Source of the DNA: CADEED01 sp035525785
Lineage (GTDB): Bacteria > Pseudomonadota > Gammaproteobacteria > Steroidobacterales > Steroidobacteraceae
Assembly (NCBI GenBank): GCA_035525785.1
Contig: DATLDQ010000149.1
Location: 34,618-98,617, forward strand
Length of the DNA: 64,000 bases
Reading direction: 5' to 3'
The notes under the pieces: model-generated
What the model saw: the letters and a program-made list of their open reading frames with translations, nothing else
What the model was told of the DNA's origin: nothing
Databases searched by the model: none
Translations under genes and position numbers: made by a program
In this document: one piece after another, positions 55,975 to 64,000 of the stretch
How positions within the stretch are numbered: position 1 is the stretch's first letter
Layout: every line of letters begins with the position of its first letter

Positions 55975-56940
55975 TCACGAGGTGCGGATACCCCAGCAAT
56001 AAGGATCGGCCTTGTCGAGCAGGAACCTGCTCTCCGACGTCACCCACGCCCGTCCGATGATGGTAGGAGCAATCGTGCCGGCCGACCGGTCCAGCCAGCG
56101 GAAACGACCGCGGAAACTGCTGCCGATGATGCTTTCCTGCACCCACTCCTTGCCTTCCTCGAGCTTGCCCTCGGCCGCGAGGCACGCCAGCTTGGCGCTG
56201 GTGCCCGTGCCGCAGGGCGAACGGTCGTAGGCCTTGCCCGGACAGAGCACGAAGTTGCGGCTGTCAGCACCCGCTTGCCGCGCGGGACCGAACAGCTCGA
56301 CGTGATCGACTTCCGGAAAACCCTGTGAGTTGATGGCCTGCCGCACGCGCCACGTGAACTCGGTGAGCGCGTCGATGTGGGCGAGCGTGAGCTCGCGGCT
56401 GCCGCCCTCGGGCCCCCCGGCACCGACCCCGCCGGCATCGACGAGGTAGAACCAGTTGCCGCCCCAGGCCACGTCGCCGGTCACGGCACCGATGCCCGGG
56501 ACGTCCACGGAGACCGCGCGCGCCTTGCGATAGCTAGGCACGTTGGCGACCTCCACTTCGCCATCCGCATGCAGCGTCGCATCCACCGGGCCGACCGGCG
56601 TGTCGATGCGGATGGCACCCGGCCGCAGGCGCCCGGCGTGGGCCAGCGAGGCGATCACGCCGATGGTGCCGTGCCCGCACATGCCCAGCATGCCGACGTT
56701 GTTGAAGAAGATCACACCCAGCTGACAATCTTCGCGCTCCGGGGCCACTAACAAGGCGCCGACCATCACGTCGGACCCGCGCGGCTCGTTGACGATGGCC
56801 GAGCGATACTGGTCGAAGCGGTCGCGGAAAATACGCGCCCGTTCGGACAGCGGCCCCTTGCCGAGCTCCGGGCCGCCGGCCAGCACCAGGCGGGTGGGTT
56901 CGCCGGCCGTATGGGAATCGATGACGCTGATGTTCTGCAT
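55975..56940 (-). CDS. 4-hydroxyproline 2-epimerase (proline racemase family)
   Basis: A 321-residue enzyme that interconverts trans-4-hydroxy-L-proline and cis-4-hydroxy-D-proline. The two acid/base cysteines are present, C88 (GMCGHGT) and C243 (SPCGTGT), which separates it from the dehydratase subfamily where the first is Thr or Ser. An alternative is proline racemase, but the sequence fits the hydroxyproline group better. The oxidase and aldolase that usually complete hydroxyproline breakdown are not in this window. Upstream of the kinase gene by 14 bp. Confidence 0.88.
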   Translation of the reverse strand: MQNISVIDSHTAGEPTRLVLAGGPELGKGPLSERARIFRDRFDQYRSAIVNEPRGSDVMVGALLVAPEREDCQLGVIFFNNVGMLGMCGHGTIGVIASLAHAGRLRPGAIRIDTPVGPVDATLHADGEVEVANVPSYRKARAVSVDVPGIGAVTGDVAWGGNWFYLVDAGGVGAGGPEGGSRELTLAHIDALTEFTWRVRQAINSQGFPEVDHVELFGPARQAGADSRNFVLCPGKAYDRSPCGTGTSAKLACLAAEGKLEEGKEWVQESIIGSSFRGRFRWLDRSAGTIAPTIIGRAWVTSESRFLLDKADPYCWGIRTS

Positions 56941-57302
56941 GCGGCTACGTTAACCGAGAGCCCGTAACTCATGCCATTGAACCGGGCCGCTCACCCCCGG
57001 TACGTCGCCTCCACCCAACAACGCGCGTGCCGCGGCCTGTTTCGGCGAGGGCCCGACCTCAGCTCGCTGCCGCCCGCGAAAAGCCGCAACGCAGGACGCG
57101 CCAGGCCTAACAATCCGTCAATGTCAGACGAATCTTCGCGCGCAGCGCGCGTCGCACCTACGTGACAAACCTTTAATGCCGGAGATACCGCCATTGGAGC
57201 GGTGTAAGGTTGGCGTCATAGCAACACGTCGCGACGCGCCGTTCACGCGGCGTCGATGCGCTTGCAGCGCGTCTCCTCCGCGACGTACCACGAGAGGGTT
57301 GT
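56941..57302. other. 362-bp divergent intergenic region
   Basis: Lies between the start codons of the hydroxyproline epimerase and the TonB receptor. No coding sequence or RNA gene was recognised. A weak promoter toward the receptor may be GTGACA (57162-57167) with GATACC (57184-57189), which would give a leader of over 100 bases. The leader contains GC-rich inverted sequence, and a GAGAGGG ribosome-binding site precedes the receptor ATG. Confidence 0.45.
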
Positions 57303-60266
57303 ATGAACAATTTCCCACGTTCCCTTCTGGGCGCGGCCATCGCTTCCATCATTGCCGCGCCCGCAGTAGTTTGGGCGCAGTCCGCCGACGCCACGCTGCG
57401 CGGCACCGCGCCGGCCAACTCCGAGATCACGGCGCGCAACGTCGCGACCGGCGTCACGCGGCGCACCAAAGCCAACGCCGCTGGCGGCTATGTGCTGCCG
57501 GGCCTGCCGCCAGGCACCTATCGCATTGATGCCGGCGCGGGCACGGAGACCACGGTTACGGTGACCGTGGCTTCGACCGCCACGCTCGATCTCGCCGCCG
57601 GCACCGCGGAGGCGGTGGCGGAAGAGCCGATGCAGGAAGTCACCGTGCAGGGCCGTCGCCTCCAGGAGGTTCGCACTTCGGAAGTAGGCACCACGGTTTC
57701 CCAGCAGCAGATCGAAACCACACCGCAGATGACGCGCAACTTCCTCGAGTTCGCCGACACCGTCCCCGGGGTCGTGTTCGAGGTGGATTCGAGCGGACGC
57801 ACCTCGATACGCGGCGGCGCGCAGAATGAAAACGGCGTGAATCTATACATCGACGGCGTCGGCCAGAAGGGCTACGTACGTTCCGGCGTCTCGGGGCAGT
57901 CGGGTGATACGCAAGGCAACCCGTTTCCGCAGCTCGCCATCGGTGAGTACAAGGTCATCACGTCGAACTACAAGGCGGAGTACGACCAGATCTCGAGCGC
58001 GGCCATCACCGCGCAGACGAAATCGGGCACCAACAAGTTCGAAGGCGAAGCCTTCGGCACCTACACGGCCGACAATTTCCGCGCGAGGACGCCGGGTGAG
58101 CTCGACTCGGGGACCAAGACGCCTTCGGAGAGCAAGGAGTACGGCGTGGCCTTCGGCGGCCCCATCATCGAGGACAAGCTGCACTTCTTCGTGACCTATG
58201 AAGCGAAGCGTTACGTCACGCCGAAGACGGTCACCATCGATGGCAGTCCGCCCGACGCGATCGCGGCGCAGCTGCCCGCCGATGCGGCCGCGCAGCTCGG
58301 CGCCGCGAGCATCGCCTTCGACGAAGACCTGTACTTCGCGAAACTCGATTGGGCCCTCTCGGACATGGACACGCTGACGCTGTCCGCGAAGATCCGCCAG
58401 GAGAGCAGTCAGGGCGATCAGACCGGCACGGGCACCGCGCAATCGGCGGCCGTGGTCACCGACAACGACGACAACCGGTACGAGCTGAGCTGGCAACGCA
58501 ACGCGGAGCGCTGGCAGAACGAAGTGCAGTTCACGTACGAGGACGCATTCTTCGTCCCGCAGATCGCGGGCAGCGACTCGAATGGCTCGGTCTATTCATG
58601 GAGCGCAGGTCCCAACAACGACCCGGTCATGCTCAGGGTCGATGGCGCGGATCCGCGCGCCGGTCAGAACAAGGGGCAGAAAGGCTGGGGTCTCTCCGAT
58701 GTCATCACCTTTCCCGACGTCGGCGGCGCGCACACGATCAAGGCTGGCGTGAAGTACAAGAGCATCGAGCTCACGGCTGCCGATTCCATCCCCGGAAACC
58801 CGATCTTTTTCTACGACGTAGCCGCGACCGGCGCCGCCACCATCCCGTGGAAGGCGGTATTCGCCCTGCCTTTCGGCGACTTCGATTCGACGGTCACCTC
58901 GAAAGACAAACAGTTCGGCCTCTTCGTGCAGGACGACTGGACGGTCAACGACAAGCTCACGCTGAATCTCGGGCTTCGCTGGGACGTCGAGAAAAATCCG
59001 TCGTACCTCGATTTCGAGACGCCGCAGTTCTTCGTCGACATGCTGAACACGGAGATCTCGCCCGGGCTGACGTATGGTCAGTCGCTGGGTCTTTCCAGCG
59101 ACCCGAATGTGGCCGTGGACATCAACGACTACATCTCGACCGGCAACAATCGCAAGGAGCAGACCGACGCCTTTCAGCCGCGCCTCGGCTTCTCGTACGA
59201 CCTGGGAGCCGACCAGTCGCACGTGATCTTCGGCGGCGCGGGCCGCGCCTATGACCGTACGCTGTACGACTACCTGCAGCTCGAGCAGACCAAGTTCGTG
59301 CTGGCGACCACCGAGGTGCGCATCAACACCACGGATCATCCCTGCGCGGTGAACGGTACTTCGTGCCTCACCTGGGATCCGAATTTCGCCGCCGATCCGG
59401 ATGCGTTGTCCACGCTGCTCGCGGGTCGCGCCGGAGAGATCAACCTGATCAACAACGATCTCAAGGTGCCCTACTCCGATCAGTTCAGCCTGGGCATGCG
59501 CAACCGGCTCGCGGACTGGAACACCAGCGTCTCCGTGTCGCGCATCCTCAGCAAGGAGGGCTTCGTGTTCACGCTGGGCAATCGCTACCCGAACGGCGAC
59601 TTCTGGCAGAACCGCAGCCAGCCGTGGAGCAACGGTCCGCCGGGGCTCGCGGGCAATCTCATCATCGGCGGCAACGGCATCGAGACGAAGAGCACGCAGC
59701 TGCTGCTCTCCGCGGAGAAGCCATTCACCGAGGACTCGCACTGGGGCGCCACGTTCTCGTACACGTTCACGGACGCCGAACAGAACCGCGACATCGACCA
59801 GCACTATGTGTTCGATGCCGCGTCGATCAACGAATTCCCGTTCATCCTCTCCAATGCGGCGGCCAAACACCGCTTCGTGGCGACGGGGTCGTATGCCGGG
59901 CCCTGGGGCCTCACGTTCGCGGGCAAATTCACGTGGTCGTCGCCGATTCCAAAGAACGAAATCGGCTGCCTGAACGCGCCTGACGTATTCCCGACCGGCG
60001 CGGCCTGCACGGCGGTGGGCTACGACATCGGCGGCACGGGCTACAAGTCGCTGGACCTTCAGGTCACCAAGAACTTCGAGCTCGGCGACCTCGGGTCGAT
60101 GTATCTGCGTCTGGATGGCATCAACCTGACGAACGCCTACAACCTGGTCGACTACATCAACACCACGGGCGCCAATGGCGTGGTCAACGGTGGCCGCTAC
60201 AATCCGATCGGCAACATCACCGGCCTGCCCAGAACCGTGCGCGCCTCGTTCGGCATCCGCTTCTAA
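57303..60266 (+). CDS. TonB-dependent receptor with CarboxypepD_reg-like N-terminal domain
   Basis: A 987-residue outer-membrane transporter. It has a signal peptide (about 1-24, ending VWAQ), a carboxypeptidase-regulatory-like beta domain (about 28-100), a TonB box-like stretch (PMQEVTVQGRR), a plug with SGRTSIRGGAQNENGVNLYIDGVGQKG, and a 22-strand barrel ending in FGIRF with a terminal aromatic. This Oar-like architecture is common for oligosaccharide or peptide uptake. The flavin halogenase-like and glucanase genes follow on the same strand, suggesting that its ligand is a glycan. Confidence 0.93.
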   Translation: MNNFPRSLLGAAIASIIAAPAVVWAQSADATLRGTAPANSEITARNVATGVTRRTKANAAGGYVLPGLPPGTYRIDAGAGTETTVTVTVASTATLDLAAGTAEAVAEEPMQEVTVQGRRLQEVRTSEVGTTVSQQQIETTPQMTRNFLEFADTVPGVVFEVDSSGRTSIRGGAQNENGVNLYIDGVGQKGYVRSGVSGQSGDTQGNPFPQLAIGEYKVITSNYKAEYDQISSAAITAQTKSGTNKFEGEAFGTYTADNFRARTPGELDSGTKTPSESKEYGVAFGGPIIEDKLHFFVTYEAKRYVTPKTVTIDGSPPDAIAAQLPADAAAQLGAASIAFDEDLYFAKLDWALSDMDTLTLSAKIRQESSQGDQTGTGTAQSAAVVTDNDDNRYELSWQRNAERWQNEVQFTYEDAFFVPQIAGSDSNGSVYSWSAGPNNDPVMLRVDGADPRAGQNKGQKGWGLSDVITFPDVGGAHTIKAGVKYKSIELTAADSIPGNPIFFYDVAATGAATIPWKAVFALPFGDFDSTVTSKDKQFGLFVQDDWTVNDKLTLNLGLRWDVEKNPSYLDFETPQFFVDMLNTEISPGLTYGQSLGLSSDPNVAVDINDYISTGNNRKEQTDAFQPRLGFSYDLGADQSHVIFGGAGRAYDRTLYDYLQLEQTKFVLATTEVRINTTDHPCAVNGTSCLTWDPNFAADPDALSTLLAGRAGEINLINNDLKVPYSDQFSLGMRNRLADWNTSVSVSRILSKEGFVFTLGNRYPNGDFWQNRSQPWSNGPPGLAGNLIIGGNGIETKSTQLLLSAEKPFTEDSHWGATFSYTFTDAEQNRDIDQHYVFDAASINEFPFILSNAAAKHRFVATGSYAGPWGLTFAGKFTWSSPIPKNEIGCLNAPDVFPTGAACTAVGYDIGGTGYKSLDLQVTKNFELGDLGSMYLRLDGINLTNAYNLVDYINTTGANGVVNGGRYNPIGNITGLPRTVRASFGIRF

Positions 60267-60274
60267 TGCAAGTG

Positions 60275-60315
60275 CGCCGGCGCTGCGGCTCCTTTTGGGG
60301 CTGTTAGCGCCGGCG
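60275..60315 (+). terminator. Stem-loop after the TonB receptor gene
   Basis: CGCCGGCGCT (60275-60284) pairs with AGCGCCGGCG (60306-60315) around a 21-nt loop, starting 8 bp after the receptor stop. The region between the receptor and the next gene is only 69 bp, so it could be a partial terminator or an mRNA-stabilising stem within one operon. Confidence 0.5.
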
Positions 60316-60335
60316 ATCTTTGCTTTAATCGGGTC

Positions 60336-61853
60336 GTGGACGACACGCGACTCCGCAGCATCGTGATCATCGGCGGGGGGACCGCGGGCTGGATGGCCGC
60401 GGCGGCGCTCGCGCGCGCGCTCGAGTTCCCGGTCAGCATCCAGGTCGTCGAGTCCGAGGACATCGGCACCGTCGGCGTGGGCGAAGCCACGGTCACGCAC
60501 CTGCGTGCATTCAACCAGTCGTTGCAGATCGACGAGGTCGACTTCGTCCGCGCGGTGCGCGGCACGTTCAAGCTGGGCATCCAGTTCGTGGACTGGGCCC
60601 GCATCGGCGACCGCTTTGTGCACGGCTTCGGCACGATCGGCCACGACTACCGCTCGTTGCCGTTCCACCAGTATTGGATCAGGCTTCACCACCAGGGCAA
60701 GGCGCACGAGCTCGGCCAGTACTCGCTGAATGCCGCTGCCGCACCCGCCGGCAAGTTCCTCTCCGGCGCCGCGGACGTACCCGCGGGCTCGCCTTTGTCG
60801 CAGGTACAGTACGCCTATCACCTGGATGCTTCGCTGTACGCGCAGTACCTGCGTCGTTACGCGGAGCGCCGGAATGTCAGGCGTATCGAGGGTGAAGTCG
60901 TCGACGTGAAGCTGCGCGGCGAGGATGGCTTCATCGAGGCCGTCATCTTGAAGTCAGGGATGACGATCGCCGGCGACCTCTTCATCGATTGCTCGGGGTT
61001 CCGCGGCCTGCTGATCGAGCAGGCACTGGAGACAGGGTATGAACAGTGGTCGCACTGGCTGCCCTGCGACCGTGCGGTTGCCGCGCCCAGCGAGAAGTCG
61101 CAACCGGCACCGCCCTTCACGCGCGCCACGGCCCGACCTGCCGGCTGGCAATGGCGCATACCCCTGCAGCATCGCGTGGGCAATGGCCATGTCTACTCGA
61201 GCGCGCACCTGGGCGACGACGAGGCGGCGGACACTTTGACCAAGAACATCGAGGGCCGCGCGCTCGCGGAGCCCCGCGTGCTCAGGTTCACCACCGGCCG
61301 CCGCAAGCAGATGTGGAATCGCAATTGCGTCGCGTTGGGCCTCGCGAGCGGATTCCTCGAGCCATTGGAATCGACCAGCATCCATCTCATCCAGACCGGC
61401 ATCGCGAGGCTGATCCAGATGCTGCCGGACCGGCGCATGAGCCCGGTCTTGCGTGCCGCATTCAATGCGGAAGCTGCCTTCGAGATCGAACGCATCCGCG
61501 ACTTCCTGGTCCTGCATTATCACGCCACGCAGCGACGCGACTCCGAGTTCTGGCGATACTGCGCGCACATGAGCATCCCCGACACTCTGCGTGCGCGCAT
61601 CGAACTGTTCCGCGAAAGCGGCCGCTTCTATCGCAATGCCGACGAGTTCTTCGCGCTCGACAGCTGGGTGCAGGTCATGATCGGCCAACGCATCGTGCCC
61701 GCCGCGCATCACCCGCTGGCCGACGCGGTCTCCGACGCCGATGTCGCACAACTCGGCGAGAGCGTGCGGCAGGTGATCGCGAGCTGCGTCGCCGCCATGC
61801 CCACCCACGAGCAGTTCATCGATCGTCACTGCCGCGCGCAGGTGGCCGCGTGA
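60336..61853 (+). CDS. Flavin-dependent tryptophan halogenase family protein
   Basis: A 505-residue FAD protein of the PrnA/RebH family. The FAD motif GGGTAGW is at 13-19, the catalytic lysine K79 (GTFKLGIQF) is at the PrnA position, and the family motif W-x-W-x-I-P is at 271-276. The glutamate corresponding to PrnA E346 is E345 (LEPLEST). Close relatives occur beside TonB receptors in polysaccharide loci, where no halogenation has been shown. All catalytic residues are kept, so a halogenase or oxidase activity on a carbohydrate or aromatic is possible. It starts at GTG 60336 and overlaps the next gene by 4 bp. Confidence 0.9.
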   Translation: MDDTRLRSIVIIGGGTAGWMAAAALARALEFPVSIQVVESEDIGTVGVGEATVTHLRAFNQSLQIDEVDFVRAVRGTFKLGIQFVDWARIGDRFVHGFGTIGHDYRSLPFHQYWIRLHHQGKAHELGQYSLNAAAAPAGKFLSGAADVPAGSPLSQVQYAYHLDASLYAQYLRRYAERRNVRRIEGEVVDVKLRGEDGFIEAVILKSGMTIAGDLFIDCSGFRGLLIEQALETGYEQWSHWLPCDRAVAAPSEKSQPAPPFTRATARPAGWQWRIPLQHRVGNGHVYSSAHLGDDEAADTLTKNIEGRALAEPRVLRFTTGRRKQMWNRNCVALGLASGFLEPLESTSIHLIQTGIARLIQMLPDRRMSPVLRAAFNAEAAFEIERIRDFLVLHYHATQRRDSEFWRYCAHMSIPDTLRARIELFRESGRFYRNADEFFALDSWVQVMIGQRIVPAAHHPLADAVSDADVAQLGESVRQVIASCVAAMPTHEQFIDRHCRAQVAA

Positions 61854-63307
61854 AGTTGCCGGCGCTCGTTTTTTCCTGCGCTCTCGCCGCGACGTTCTCG
61901 CTGGGCGGCTGCAAGACGCCCGTGGCTGCGCCCATCGAGCCGGTGGTCGTGGCCGAGTCGCTGCCCGTGATCAATCGCCTGGACCCGCTGTTCGAGGACA
62001 TCGAGCGGCGCACCTTCGATTTCTTCTGGGACACCGCCGAGCCCGAGACCGGCCTCGTGCCGGATCGCTGGCCGCGTCCGCCTTTCTCGAGCATCGCCGC
62101 CATCGGCTTTGCGCTGAACGCCTACTGCATCGGTGCCGAGCGGCGCTATGTGACGCGGGCCGCGGCGCGCGAGCGCGTGCTGCTCACGCTCAAGTTCCTG
62201 CATGGTCTGCCCCAGGGCCCCGACTCCGCTACCACGGCGGGCTACCAGGGGTTCTTCTATCACTTCATCAATTTCACCACGGGCCTGCGCTACGGCAACT
62301 CCGAGCTCTCGACCGTGGACACGGCGCTGTTCATGGCCGGCGCGCTGTTCGCGGCCGGCTATTTCGACAGCGATGACCCCGCCGAAAAAGAGATCCGGCG
62401 CATCGCGCAGGAACTGTACGAGCGCGTCAACTGGCCGTGGTCGATCGAACACGTGCCCGACATCCGCATGGCCTGGAGCCCCGAGCAGCAGTTCGAGGTG
62501 CACGACTGGCGCGGCTACAACGAGGGAATGATCGTCTACGTGCTCGCGCTCGGCAGTCCGACTCACCCGGTCGCGGCCGGCACCTGGGACTCCTTCACGT
62601 CAAACTACTACCGTCACTGGGGCACGCTCGAGGGGCAGACGCATTTGACCTTCGGGCCGCTGTTCGGCCACCTGTTCAGCGCCATCTGGATCGACTACCG
62701 CGGCATCAAGGACGAGTTCATGTGGCCGCAGGGCATCGATTATTTCGAAAACAGCCGCCGGGCCGTGCTCGCCCAGCGCGCCTATGCGATACGCAATCCG
62801 CTCGACTGGCGCGGCTATGGTCCTAACATCTGGGGCCTGACGGCGAGCGACGGGCCCGGATACTTCAAGATGCCGTACCTCGGCCAGACGCGGCAGTTCC
62901 ACGCGTACGCGGCGCGCGGCGTGAGCCTGGTCGAGACAGTGGATGACGGCACCATCGCGCCCTACGCCGCCGTCGCTTCGTTGCCCTTTGCGCCCGAGGT
63001 CGTGATCCCGGCGACGCAGGAAATGCACAAGAAGTACGGCTCGCAGATCTACGGCAAGTATGGTTTCGTCGATGCCTTCAACATGAGCTTCGACTACGAC
63101 GTGCCCTTGCACCGCGGCAAGCGCGTCCGTGGCTTCGGCTGGGTGGCGAGCGACTACCTAGGCATCGACCAGGGGCCGATCATCGCGATGATCGAAAACT
63201 ACCGCAGCGAGCTCATCTGGAAGGTGATGAAGCGCAATCCGTTCATCGTGCGCGGATTGAAGCGCGCGGGATTCGAAGGCGGCTGGCTGCAGACCGTCTC
63301 GCCCTGA
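61850..63307 (+). CDS. GH144-like glucanase lipoprotein (glycoamylase domain)
   Basis: A 485-residue lipoprotein. The GTG start overlaps the previous stop, and the lipobox LGGC has its Cys at 21. The (alpha/alpha)6-barrel glycoamylase domain (about 50-470) has ERRTFDFFWDTAEPETGLVPDRW, DWRGYNEGMIVYVLALGSPTHPV, GQTHLTFGPLFGHLFSAIWIDYRG and GWVASDYLGIDQGPIIAMIENYRS. Characterised GH144 members are endo-beta-1,2-glucanases. The tight link with the receptor and halogenase-like genes suggests cleavage of a beta-glucan at the cell surface or in the periplasm. Confidence 0.9.
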   Translation: MKLPALVFSCALAATFSLGGCKTPVAAPIEPVVVAESLPVINRLDPLFEDIERRTFDFFWDTAEPETGLVPDRWPRPPFSSIAAIGFALNAYCIGAERRYVTRAAARERVLLTLKFLHGLPQGPDSATTAGYQGFFYHFINFTTGLRYGNSELSTVDTALFMAGALFAAGYFDSDDPAEKEIRRIAQELYERVNWPWSIEHVPDIRMAWSPEQQFEVHDWRGYNEGMIVYVLALGSPTHPVAAGTWDSFTSNYYRHWGTLEGQTHLTFGPLFGHLFSAIWIDYRGIKDEFMWPQGIDYFENSRRAVLAQRAYAIRNPLDWRGYGPNIWGLTASDGPGYFKMPYLGQTRQFHAYAARGVSLVETVDDGTIAPYAAVASLPFAPEVVIPATQEMHKKYGSQIYGKYGFVDAFNMSFDYDVPLHRGKRVRGFGWVASDYLGIDQGPIIAMIENYRSELIWKVMKRNPFIVRGLKRAGFEGGWLQTVSP

Positions 63308-63313
63308 CGCGCG

Positions 63314-63583
63314 CTACTTCTTCTTGCGCGAACCGCCGCGCGAGCCGCTCTTCGCCCGAGCGGAGCTCTTGCCCTTGGATCTGCTCTTGGCCCTGGATTT
63401 GCTCTTGGCCTTGCCGGGCACCTTGCCGCCGGCCCTGCGGGCTTCGGACAGGCCTATCGCGATCGCCTGCTTGCGGCTGGTCACTTTCTGGCCCGAACCG
63501 CCACTGCGCAACGTTCCTTCCTTGCGCTCGTGCATCGCACGCTGGACCTTCGATTGCGCCTTCTTGCCATACCGTGAAGCCAT
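63314..63583 (-). CDS. Small basic protein, DUF6496 type
   Basis: An 89-residue, lysine/arginine/serine-rich protein. The conserved head MASRYGKKAQSKVQRAMHERKEGTL and KVTSRKQAIAIGLSEARRAGGKVP resemble DUF6496 proteins found next to stress genes in many proteobacteria. The tail (about 57-89) is a repeated K-S-R/K-A pattern like the tail of histone H1 proteins, which suggests nucleic-acid binding. It lies 6 bp from the convergent glucanase gene and 96 bp downstream of otsA. Confidence 0.8.
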   Translation of the reverse strand: MASRYGKKAQSKVQRAMHERKEGTLRSGGSGQKVTSRKQAIAIGLSEARRAGGKVPGKAKSKSRAKSRSKGKSSARAKSGSRGGSRKKK

Positions 63584-63679
63584 GAGAACGCTCCTGTTCG
63601 ACGTTGGAGCGGTGAGTTCACTCCGGCGTCACGTCACTGGCTGTCGGTGCATGCACTTCATCGGCGTCAGTCAAGGGTT

Positions 63680-64000
63680 TCAGCCGAATCGCAGTTTGAA
63701 GTCCTTGGCGGGCTCGGAAACCGACTCGAGCGTCTCGACGAAGCTCGTGTGCCAGGCCGTGATGGAATTCCGGCGCAGCACATCCACCATGGTCTGGTGG
63801 CGCTCGCGTCGTTCGGCGATGGGCATGTTGAAGGCCTGCTGGATCGCATGCGCCATGCCGCGCGCATCGTAGGGATTCACCATGACCGCACCGGTGAGCT
63901 CCCGCGCGGCGCCCGCGAGCGTCGAGAGGATGAGCACGCCGGGGTCCGCGGGATCCTGCGCCGCGACGAACTCCTTGGCCACGAGGTTCATGCCGTCGCG
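63680..64000 (-). CDS. otsA: Trehalose-6-phosphate synthase, C-terminal part, cut by window edge
   Basis: The visible 106 residues are the C-terminus of a GT20 glycosyltransferase. GMNLVAKEFVAAQDP is the nucleotide-sugar binding motif, followed by GVLILSTLAGAARELTGAVMVNPYD and a terminal helix. It makes trehalose-6-phosphate from UDP-glucose and glucose-6-phosphate for osmotic protection. The frame continues past base 64000; the N-terminal domain is outside the window. Confidence 0.93.
   Translation of the reverse strand, partial: RDGMNLVAKEFVAAQDPADPGVLILSTLAGAARELTGAVMVNPYDARGMAHAIQQAFNMPIAERRERHQTMVDVLRRNSITAWHTSFVETLESVSEPAKDFKLRFG

Noticed and set aside
58596..60821. A 741-codon open frame antisense to the TonB receptor and halogenase-like gene
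   Set aside because: Same GC-driven effect. The sense strand carries intact conserved families and the antisense product is low-complexity.
60336..61853. Calling the flavin protein a proven tryptophan halogenase
   Set aside because: Catalytic residues are kept, but relatives in TonB-linked glycan loci have no shown halogenase activity, so only the family is stated.

Overview
This is a high-GC chromosomal window from a gammaproteobacterium. The housekeeping gene orders (dnaX-ffs, dapA-bamC, ffh/rpsP-rimM-trmD-rplS, rpsF-rpsR-rplI-dnaB-alr), the Mla lipid-transport genes and the TonB receptor/flavin halogenase/glycoside hydrolase cluster suggest the Steroidobacterales/Nevskiales/Xanthomonadales neighbourhood. 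That placement is inferred from content and order, not from a phylogeny. Coding density is high. GTG and TTG starts and 1-4 bp stop/start overlaps are common. No prophage, integrase, transposase, CRISPR array or rRNA was seen; the only repeat that looks mobile is one palindromic REP-like unit.

Layout. 0-2 kb: 5' part of dnaX, the SRP 4.5S RNA, tRNA-Ser(GGA), a very short BamC-like lipoprotein and dapA. 2-7 kb: gcvR, a Bcp peroxiredoxin, a PIN-PhoH ATPase, the BepA protease and MlaA. 7-11 kb: a sugar-acid cassette (split UxaA dehydratase, FAH-fold hydrolase, FMN alpha-hydroxy-acid oxidase) interrupted by the REP-like palindrome. 11-14 kb: mlaFEDCB. 14-21 kb: a suf iron-sulfur operon (Rrf2 regulator, sufBCDSUT, Rieske protein, sixA). 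21-31 kb: a diguanylate cyclase, PutA, a CnoX-like thioredoxin, a queuosine-precursor transporter, Hsp15 and kbl-tdh. 31-46 kb: an unknown lipoprotein, SppA, the rpsP operon, ffh, a CNNM/CorC protein, RadA, a PP2C-FHA pair, alr, dnaB and the rpsF operon. 46-57 kb: YceI, a membrane ToxR-type regulator, rlmB-rnr, a secreted beta/gamma-crystallin, tRNA-Leu(CAG), an AraC regulator, a 54-residue cysteine-rich protein coupled to an exported PfpI/DJ-1 protein, a hybrid histidine kinase and a 4-hydroxyproline epimerase. 57-64 kb: a TonB receptor, a flavin-dependent halogenase-family protein, a GH144-like glucanase lipoprotein, a small basic protein and the 3' end of otsA.

How they work together. Envelope maintenance is well represented: MlaA with MlaFEDCB for retrograde phospholipid transport, and BepA and BamC for outer-membrane assembly. 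The suf genes form a complete assembly line, with SufS and SufU for sulfur transfer, SufBCD as scaffold and SufT for maturation. PutA, kbl-tdh, the hydroxyproline epimerase and the sugar-acid cassette point to growth on amino acids and sugar acids. The 57-63 kb cluster looks like a glycan uptake and cleavage locus.

The most novel-looking item is the 54-residue, 13-cysteine metallothionein-like gene at 52722-52886. Its stop codon overlaps the start of an exported DJ-1/PfpI-family gene.
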